64,000 nucleotides of DNA, taken from contig CM036245.1 of assembly GCA_020698575.1 (NCBI GenBank), positions 3,967,109 through 4,031,108 of the forward strand. The letters are read 5' to 3'. Position numbers and translations under genes: made by a program. Positions 56,108 to 64,000 of the stretch are shown here, one piece after another. Position 1 is the stretch's first letter, and each line of letters begins with the position of its first letter. The DNA comes from Bostrychus sinensis. Its lineage: Eukaryota > Chordata > Actinopteri > Gobiiformes > Eleotridae. The notes under the pieces were generated by a model. That model ran no database searches. It was not told the origin of the DNA and saw only the letters and a program-made list of their open reading frames with translations.

Positions 56108-58556
56108 AATAGGCAGAGACCAGCAGAGGGCAGCAGAGACCAGCAGAGACCTGCAGAGGGCAGCAGAGACCAGCAGAGACCAGCAGAGGGCAGCAGAGAC
56201 CAGCAGAGGGCAGCAAAGACCAGCAGAGGGCAGCAGAGACCAGCAGAGGGCAGCAGAGGGCAGCAAAGACCAGCAGAGGGCAGCAAAGACCAGCAGAGGG
56301 CAGCAGAGACCAGCAGAGGGCAGCAGAGGGCAGCAAAGACCAGCAGAGACCAGCAGAGGGCAGCAGAGGGCAGCAGAGACCAGCAGAGACCAGCAGAGGG
56401 CAGCAGAGGGCAGCAAAGACCAGCAGAGACCAGCAGAGGGCAGCAGAGGGCAGCAGAGACCAGCAGAGGGCAGCAGAGGGCAGCAAAGACCAGCAGAGAC
56501 CAGCAGAGGGCAGCAGAGGGCAGCAAAGACCAGCAGAGACCAGCAGAGGGCAGCAGGGGGCAGCAGAGGGCAGCAGAGACCAGCAAAGACCAGCAGAGGG
56601 CAGCAAAGACCAGCAAAGACCAGCAGAGGGCAGCAGAGACCAGCAGAGGGCAGCAGAGGGCAGCAAAGACCAGCAGAGAGCAGCAGAGGGCAGCAAAGAC
56701 CAGCAAAGACCAGCAGAGGGCAGCAGAGACCAGCAGAGGGCAGCAGGGGGCAGCAGAGGGCAGCAGAGACCAGCAGAGAGCAGCAGAGGGCAGCAAAGAC
56801 CAGCAAAGACCAGCAGAGGGCAGCAGAGACCAGCAGAGGGCAGCAGAGGGCAGCAAAGACCAGCAGAGACCAGCAGAGGGCAGCAGAGGGCAGCAAAGAC
56901 CAGCAGAGACCAGCAGAGGGCAGCAGGGGGCAGCAGAGGGCAGCAGAGACCAGCAGAGGGCAGCAGAGACCAGCAGAGACCAGCAGAGGGCAGCAGAGAC
57001 CAGCAGAGGGCAGCAGAGGGCAGCAAAGACCAGCAGAGGGCAGCAGAGACCAGCAGAGACCAGCAGAGGGCAGCAGAGACCAGCAGAGGGCAGCAGAGGG
57101 CAGCAAAGACCAGCAGAGGGCAGCAGAGACCAGCAGAGACCAGCAGAGGGCAGCAGAGACCAGCAGAGGGCAGCAGAGGGCAGCAAAGACCAGCAGAGGG
57201 CAGCAGAGGGCAGCAAAGACCAGCAGAGGGCAGCAGAGACCAGCAGAGACCAGCAGAGGGCAGCAGAGACCAGCAGAGGGCAGCAGAGGGCAGCAAAGAC
57301 CAGCAAAGACCAGCAGAGGGCAGCAGAGACCAGCAGAGGGCAGCAGAGACCAGCAGAGGGCAGCAGAGACCAGCAGAGACCAGCAGAGGGCAGCAGAGGG
57401 CAGCAAAGACCAGCAGAGGGCAGCAGAGACCAGCAGAGACCAGCAGAGGGCAGCAGAGACCAGCAGAGACCAGCAGAGGGCAGCAGGGGGCAGCAGAGGG
57501 CAGCAGAGACCAGCAGAGGGCAGCAGAGACCAGCAGAGGGCAGCAGAGGGCAGCAAAGACCAGCAGAGACCAGCAGAGGGCAGCAGAGGGCAGCAAAGAC
57601 CAGCAGAGACCAGCAGAGGGCAGCAGGGGGCAGCAGAGGGCAGCAGAGACCAGCAGAGGGCAGCAGAGACCAGCAGAGACCAGCAGAGGGCAGCAGAGAC
57701 CAGCAGAGGGCAGCAGAGACCAGCAGAGACCAGCAGAGGGCAGCAGAGACCAGCAGAGGGCAGCAGAGGGCAGCAGGGGGCAGCAGAGGGCAGCAGAGAC
57801 CAGCAGAGGGCAGCAGAGACCAGCAGAGACCAGCAGAGGGCAGCAGAGACCAGCAGAGGGCAGCAGAGGGCAGCAAAGACCAGCAGAGGGCAGCAGAGAC
57901 CAGCAGAGACCAGCAGAGGGCAGCAGAGACCAGCAGAGGGCAGCAGAGGGCAGCAAAGACCAGCAGAGGGCAGCAGAGACCAGCAGAGAGCAGCAGAGGG
58001 CAGCAAAGACCAGCAAAGACCAGCAGAGGGCAGCAGAGACCAGCAGGGGGCAGCAGAGACCAGCAGAGACCAGCAGAGGGCAGCAGAGGGCAGCAAAGAC
58101 CAGCAGAGACCAGCAGAGGGCAGCAGGGGGCAGCAGAGGGCAGCAGAGACCAGCAGAGGGCAGCAGGGGGCAGCAGAGACCAGCAGAGGGCAGCAGAGAC
58201 CAGCAGAGACCAGCAGAGACCAGCAGAGGGCAGCAGGGGGCAGCAGAGACCAGCAGAGGGCAGCAGAGGGCAGCAGAGGGCAGCAAAGACCAGCAGAGGG
58301 CAGCAGAGACCAGCAGAGGGCAGCAGGGGGCAGCAGAGGGCAGCAGAGACCAGCAGATGGGCAGCAGAGGGCAGCAAAGACCAGCAGAGGGCAGCAGAGG
58401 ACCAGCAAGAGGCAGCAGAGGGCAGCAGAGGGCAGCAGGGGACAGCAGAGGGCAGCAGAGACCAGCAGAGGGACAGCAGAGGGCAGCAGAGACCAGCAGA
58501 GACCAGCAGAGGGCAGCAGAGACCAGCAGAGATTAGCAGAGGGCAGCAGAGGGCAG
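56108..58556 (+). repeat. 2.45 kb minisatellite of 10-bp units with about 70 CTCF consensus matches
   Basis: About 245 tandem 10-bp units, mainly four variants: CAGCAGAGGG, CAGCAGAGAC, CAGCAAAGAC and CAGCAGGGGG. Wherever a unit ending in GAC is followed by CAGCAGAGGG and CAGC, the sequence CCAGCAGAGGGCAGC results, which fits every position of the CTCF core consensus CCASYAGRKGGCRSY. By hand count there are about 70 such sites, all on the plus strand. The order of variants is irregular, with local higher-order blocks; the phase slips at the right end after 58360. The minus strand is stop-free in all frames (up to 864 codons), a composition effect. Confidence 0.95.
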
Positions 58557-59090
58557 ACTTTTGCCATATTTTGAACACAATTTAAAGAAAAAAAGAAACT
58601 TAATTTCCTTAAACTTTTTATCTGATGCCATTTGTCTCCAAATAACTCTCCTGATTCTGTGAAGAATCAGTGGAAACATAGCTGCACACCATTTTTTGCA
58701 TAAATGACAGAGCAGACTGGATATAGAGGGTTTGTTGTGGTCAGAGAAGTGTCCAGGAGGCTCCTATAAATAAAATGTATTTGAGTAAAACCACAGACAT
58801 TAACTGAGGAAAAACAAGCAATAACATGAACCTTAAAAGACAAACAAGGATAGAACTCATACTCTTGTGTAATATTATATTACTTTATTTATCTTTTGTA
58901 CAGTGTAATTACAATACAAATATGTAGGTTTAAATACAAAACTTCTGTAAATAAAGATTAAAAATAAATTCCACTTGTTCGCTCTGTCACCGCCGCTAAA
59001 TAAAGTTTTACAATCAGCTTCATGAGGTCATTTAAGTTTGCTCCAGAACACAGTCAGCTAACCTTTACAGTTTCATCTGGAAGGCGTGCA
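58557..59090. other. No gene recognised
   Basis: AT-rich unique sequence between the CTCF-motif array and the next CCAGGACTAAA patch. Confidence 0.5.
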
Positions 59091-59096
59091 AAAGGA

Positions 59097-59680
59097 GGCC
59101 GAAACCAGGACTAAACCAGGACTAAACCAGGACTAAACCAGGGACTAGAACGAGGTTAATCCAGGAATAAATTAATTGGCTGTTGTAAAAAATCTTGAAT
59201 GTTGAGAGGGCCAAGAAAGTAAGAAGCGCTGATGCTTCTTAAAACAATGAAGGAAATAAAGTGGATTTATGTTGTAAGAGGCCATAAGCTAATTAAATTC
59301 CATTTAAAGAGATACAACAGTCCTAGACCAAGACTAAATCAAGACCAGGACTGATCCAGTGACTAATCCAGGGCAAAACCAGGACTAAAATAGGACTAAA
59401 CCAGGAATGATCCAGGACTGATTAAGGTCAACATCGAGAACTAAACCAGGACTAAACCAAAGCTAAACCAGTGACTGAACCAGGACTGCAACCGGGTCTT
59501 AACCAGGACTAAACCAGGTCTAACCCAGGAAAAAAACAGGAATAAACCAAGACTAAACCGGACTGATTAACATCAAAATCCAGAACGAAACCAGGACTGA
59601 ACAAAGACTAAAACCAGGTCTAAACCAGGCTTAAACCAGGACTAAACCAGGGCTAAACCAGGACTAAACCAGGAGTGATA
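59097..59680 (+). repeat. Degenerate CCAGGACTAAA repeats
   Basis: Two patches (59097-59165 and 59325-59680) of imperfect AAACCAGGACT words, with unrelated sequence between them. Confidence 0.75.
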
Positions 59681-60329
59681 ATATTGCAATTACCTGGACA
59701 AATCTACCTCTCCTCATTTGAGTCAGCTCAACAATTTAATGACATTATTGTAGTCTACTATCAGCTGTAACCTGCAGAGGGCGCTGCGCTGTCTAAACCT
59801 TCAACAGAACATGAACAGAAGAAAATAAATGCAGGTATAAAACATGCTGAGAACAGTGGAGTATCTGTGGCCTGGTGGGATCTGTGGTGTACATTAAACA
59901 CCTCATTCTTATCTTTTACTTTTTAATCCATTCCTTCTCCCTCAGACTTCCTCTTTCACGTTCTTTTCTGATGTGACTCCTTTCTCTCCTTCAGTCTCTG
60001 ACGTACCTCTCTTTCTGCTGCATCTATCCCACCGTTCATCTTTTCTTCTGACTTTTCTGACGACGTTTACGTGCACGACTGGTTTTATTTTTAAGCTGAA
60101 TCACCAATATTCCTGCTCCTGTCTCTTTGCTTCCTTTCCTTTGTGCTGTTTCTTTGCAGACAGAGACAGATCTGCAATAGACGCTTTCCCAGTAGGATTT
60201 CTGCCAACATTGAGTTAGTCTTGACAAGATTTGTAGACCAACAGCCAATGGGAGAAGAGTAACACATTTAATACAAACATGGACAAAGCCAGCTGTTATT
60301 TCTTCTGTTGAAATCCTAAATTAGAGACC
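59681..60329. other. No gene recognised
   Basis: Contains a CTCF-like CCTGCAGAGGGCGCT (one mismatch) near 59771-59785 and a pyrimidine-rich stretch at about 59920-60170. The open frames there (81 and 70 codons) have no recognisable features. Confidence 0.4.
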
Positions 60330-60890
60330 ATTTCAGGACTAAACCAGGGCTAGAGCAGGACTGAAACATGGTTAAACCAGGACCTCTGAAAAGGGACTAA
60401 ACCAGGGCTAAACTAGACTTACAGACCAGGATTTAACCAAGTCTAAACCAGGAATACAAAAAGTCTGAACCAGGACTAAATGCGGACTGAACCAGGGCTT
60501 AATCAGGACTGAGCCAGGTCCCAAACAGGGCTAAACAAGGTCAGAACCAGGACTAAACCTGAACTAAACCATGACTGAGCTGGGTCTAAAGCAGGACTAA
60601 ACCAAGACTAAACCAGATCCAAACCAGGACTAACCAAGGACTGAACCAGGACTTTGCCAGGGTTTGACCAGGAGGACTAAACCACCTATGACTAAAATGT
60701 GTCTAAACTAGGGCTAGACCAGGACAAAACCAGGTCTAAACCATGACTAAACCAGGATCAGACTCCCCTGTGGCTGGAGATTGAACAGTCTACTCTTTGT
60801 GCTGCTCCCATGCCTGCATAAATGAAGAGGGCTGCATCAAAAAAGGGTATATGGCATAAAAAACCTATGCAAAATCAATATCACTGCACT
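60330..60890 (+). repeat. CCAGGACTAAA repeats followed by a dispersed-repeat tail
   Basis: A long degenerate patch at 60330-60770. Then 60775-60890 has TGCATAAATGAAGAGGGCTG, CATCAAAAAAGGGTATATGG and ATGCAAAATCAATATCACTG, the decayed form of a very common fish repeat. Confidence 0.55.
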
Positions 60891-61612
60891 GCAGAAGGCA
60901 GAGGATTTTTTTGATCTGACCCCAGATGAGAAAAAGGAAAAGGAAAGTTTTAATCAGTCGTGCATGTAAACACAGTCAGCTTTAAACTTTAAATTTTGTC
61001 CCACAACCAACTCTCCATCTTTTATTATCTCATATTCCATAATTTTGGTTCAAACTTGATCCCGTACAATCAGATAAAGTTGTATTAAAGACACAGTATA
61101 TGTTCTAAGCAGTGTACCCTGTCGGAAAAAAGCTGGAATGTTGTGCACAGTGGTGTCGTTTTCTCTGAGTTGAGATTTTTTTTTTTTTTTTTTTTTTGTT
61201 GCTTCATCTTTGTCTGGAGGATTCCTGTGCTGTCCGTGTCCCAGACGTTGGAGACACAGTGAAGCCCTAGCTCTGCTCACTCACTCGTACAGGAAGTGAA
61301 CCGTTGTGGAAGAAAACATGCGATTATTTATTTACACACACCGGAGAGAACGCTGTCGCACTGTCAGACACGGGCCTTGTACTGCGAAGACAGCAGAGCA
61401 AACGTTTGGTTTTGATAAAAATGGGTAGAACTTACTTAAAATAGAAGGGCTTCGGACCGACTTCACTTTGCTAACAGAGTGAATGGGTTTTATTTAGCTG
61501 GTCAGGCTAGTCCATAATCTAACTTGGCTTAAAGGACATTTTTTGCATGATGGGATGGTTGGAGAATCAGGTAGATTTTGTTACGAAATGTTTAAAGTGA
61601 GCTGCTGAGACC
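60891..61612. other. Unassigned, with poly-T and repeat fragment
   Basis: A T run lies at about 61177-61198. GGGCCTTGTACTGCGAAGAC near 61372 matches, in inverse, 63122-63146 (one substitution) and belongs to the repeat also seen at 735-830. Confidence 0.4.
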
Positions 61613-62040
61613 CAGGGGCGTAACATTAGGCAGTGCAGCCAGTGCAACTGCAGTGGGGCCCAGGAAGTTTAGGGGCCCATTAGATTAGGCCCTGTGTTTA
61701 AAATATTTATAATAATAATGAGGAGCAAACCATTCTGTCATAAAAGAGAGATTTTAAAATAAATTCAATTTTAAATCCTGTTAAATGTCTAACAAAAATT
61801 TTTAAAAATAAAATAAATCACTTTTTTTCTTAAGATAAATCCACAAATTGTAATAAAAAATAATATAGGTGCACAAAATTGCCCCTAAATATTAATGAAT
61901 AAGCACCTCCAGTAAAACAGCAGGATTTTATAAATTAAAAAGATTAATATATGGCCCTGAAGAACTAAATGTGCTTCATGACTTTAAGGCCCATTCTAAA
62001 ATCCTGCACTGGGGCCCCTTATTACCAAGTTATGCCACTG
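61613..62040. mobile_element. hAT-type non-autonomous element
   Basis: 428 bp, termini CAGGGGCGTAACATTAGG and CCAAGTTATGCCACTG, perfect 8-bp target duplication CTGAGACC at 61605-61612 and 62041-62048. The subterminal GTGGGGCCC / GGGGCCCC pairs are also inverted. No coding capacity. Confidence 0.88.
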
Positions 62041-62048
62041 CTGAGACC

Positions 62049-62489
62049 TATTTATTTAAACACATCAGCATGTCCCTACAGGGCTATCGTATCTATACAT
62101 TGTTAAGGTTAGAAGTGTGGACTTGTTTCTGCAGTGTTCTAACAGATTAATGCACACTGCTCCTTAAACGTACAGGATAAAGGTAGGACTTTATTGTAAT
62201 TTATCATTTAGCAGACCCGCTGACAGGTTTGCTGGGGCATGAAGGCTTCATATGGGTCCATTATAATAGAAATTATAAGAAGAGTGACCATTTCTGGGCC
62301 CCACTGACCCTGAGGCACACCCGCCGTCGATGGGTCTGGCATTTACAGTTTACGGTTAGCAAGCTGGATTCTCGTAAGTTCACAAACTCATGAACATCCG
62401 TCTTGTCAGGCTCTGGCTGATGTGTTTAGGTCTGCACCAGTGGCTGTGCTGTCGTGAGTGAGTGGGTTTAAGGTTTGCTGACAGAGACA
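62049..62489. other. No gene recognised
   Basis: Unclassified intergenic sequence; no convincing exon. Confidence 0.5.
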
Positions 62490-62625
62490 AGCCGGGGCAG
62501 CGGTTGCTCAGTCGAGAAGGAGAGACTGTTAGCTAACAGGAAGGTCAGGAGTTCGAACGTGTCCTTGGGCAAGACACTTCACCGACCTTTCCTGTATGAA
62601 TGTGCTGCTCTTTTTCAATAAATGT
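62490..62625 (+). mobile_element. tRNA-derived SINE
   Basis: GGGGCAGCGGTTGCTCAGTC (A-box region), GGTCAGGAGTTCGAAC (B-box region), then GTCCTTGGGCAAGACACTTC and CCTGTATGAATGTG, the standard body of a widespread fish SINE. Confidence 0.75.
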
Positions 62626-64000
62626 GTAAAAACCTCATCAGCGCTGCCATGTTTGTTGTTGTTGCTCGTTTTCTTCTGTCTTTGACTGTTGACGATCGCC
62701 CCCTACTGGCTATTTACCATAGCACACATGTTGACATAGAAAACGGTTGGAAGTGTAAATGCTGTGACACCAACAGCACCCAAAAACATAACTTATGCTG
62801 CTAAACATTTACAAAAACTGCAAAAATCGTCAAACAATATTTTTATTTGATTGTTTTTCTATTGCAGTACTTTTTTGTTTACGTCTGATTGGCTAAAACA
62901 AATGTTGGTAGGCGGGCTCTAGGTGGAGCTTCGTTCCAATCACTTCCAAATATTCTGCTTTACAGCGTTTTCAACACGAGACATCCCAGTCTGAGCTGCG
63001 TAGAACTATAAATAAAATAAAATCTGGCTTTTCAAGTTAGTTTGAGGTTAGTTTAGTGATCATTAAAAGAAAAAAGGTAAAACTAAAACCAAATTTAACT
63101 CAAGTTGTTCACATTCTTGTCCGTCTTCGTAGTACAAGGCCCATGTTATTTGGTAATTACTGTCATTCGTGCTGTCAGAACTTTTTTCCTTATCTTTTTG
63201 ATTAAAATAAAATAAATAGGGGATTAAAAAATAACACCATTCTTAAAACACTGCGTTTAAATTTCATTCATATGCATCATATAACTCAAAAAAATAAATA
63301 AAATACATTTGGCCTTAAATCTCTATCACTATTGGTCTCACATTGTCCCTTAATGGTCATTGGCTGTGGTCCTTTCAGGAATCCAATAAAAACCATCAGA
63401 AAGAAAATATAACTGGAATGGTTCTCTAAAACGTCCCATTTTAAAGAAAGAAAAGTCATTGTCCGTGAGGCCCACCCATATTGTTCCCATAGGGGGCGCT
63501 CTCACAGTACATCCATACATCCAGGGACATGTGGTAGAAGAAGCCAGAACTGGAAAAAAGCAAGAAACATAGGCCCAAGTGCCAAAGCATTCAGTCCATT
63601 TAGTTCATCAAGTTTAGAGCGAAAGACCTTATCCACCAACGACAACCAGTGTCAAGAAAGAAATGAGACTTTAAAGGTGCAGTGTGTGACAGTGTGGAAG
63701 TGAACTAAATTGTATGCGATTAGATTTTAAGCAGAAAATTTGAGATACAGTGAACTTTTTGTGTGTCTAATTTACAGATTACCGCAGTTTTTATTAGTAA
63801 ATTAGTTCTGTTACTTCAAAAGCCACTATTAAGCTGAATTAGGTTAATGTCAACAATTAAGAACACTCTGGAGATAGCCACTAAACATAATTTGATTAAT
63901 TAAAGAGTAAAAGGACATTGCTACTTTGTCAGATCATAGGTGAAAAAAAAACATCAATTGAAATGTAATTGTAGACTACAGTATATCCCTACTGTTCTGG
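62626..64000. other. Right end of window, no gene recognised
   Basis: Contains a CTCF-like CCAGTAGGGGGCGAT (minus strand, one mismatch) near 62697-62711, the inverse repeat fragment at 63122-63146, and a TTTAAAGGTGCAGTGTGTGAC phrase near 63671 typical of a fish dispersed repeat. No exon was recognised. Confidence 0.45.

Noticed and set aside
55984..58578. Open frames of 864, 825 and 733 codons on the minus strand
   Set aside because: They run through a stop-free 10-bp minisatellite in three frames at once; the product is a monotonous Leu/Cys/Pro/Ser/Ala repeat with no start context.

Overview
The window looks like nuclear DNA of a teleost fish, probably a percomorph; the species cannot be told from the sequence. 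The evidence is spliced genes with GT-AG introns, an interferon-induced IFI44-type GTPase gene, Tc1/mariner and many hAT elements with correct target-site duplications, fish-type tRNA-derived SINEs, and long minisatellites. There is no sign of prokaryotic gene organisation.

Left part (1-8.9 kb). A minus-strand IFI44-like gene reads leftward off the window edge; seven exons can be placed, and their coding parts join into 187 codons without a stop. Head to head with it, from about 5.57 kb, a plus-strand gene begins whose conserved C-terminal exons encode an uncharacterised alpha/beta-looking module with the motif VMHHT. The two first exons and proximal promoters are an inverted duplication centred near 5433, so the two genes probably share interferon-type control.

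Array (9017-36192). Five head-to-tail copies of a 5434-5436 bp unit follow, then a sixth, partial and more diverged copy. Each unit holds VMHHT exon 5, an intron carrying a dead Tc1 element and a BED-finger hAT remnant, VMHHT exon 6, a paralogous exon 4, and an exon 5 cut off at the unit junction. All internal exons are phase 1-1 with fixed lengths (93, 219 and 198 nt), and exon 6 offers both a stop and a phase-1 splice donor. Only one promoter and one set of 5' exons are present. The array could therefore encode a multi-module protein from one promoter, or be one gene followed by pseudo-modules. The outermost copies end at 37616, and a relic of one more terminal exon lies at 38.8 kb.

Middle (38.9-45.1 kb). 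There are no genes. The region holds dispersed repeats and three minisatellites: a 32-bp unit repeated about 38 times that carries an AP-1 motif in nearly every unit, a 41-bp unit repeated 7 times, and a composite 20/29-bp array.

45-53 kb. Two tandem copies of a 2.9 kb segment each contain a CpG-rich, promoter-like block with several minus-strand splice-donor motifs. They lie between two copies of a segment that also occurs near 42 kb.

53-64 kb. No gene was recognised. The main feature is a 2.45 kb array of 10-bp units containing about 70 perfect matches to the CTCF core consensus, all in one direction. Around it are SINEs, hAT non-autonomous elements with 8-bp duplications, and scattered degenerate repeats of the word CCAGGACTAAA. 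Long open frames inside the minisatellites are by-products of stop-free repeat units.
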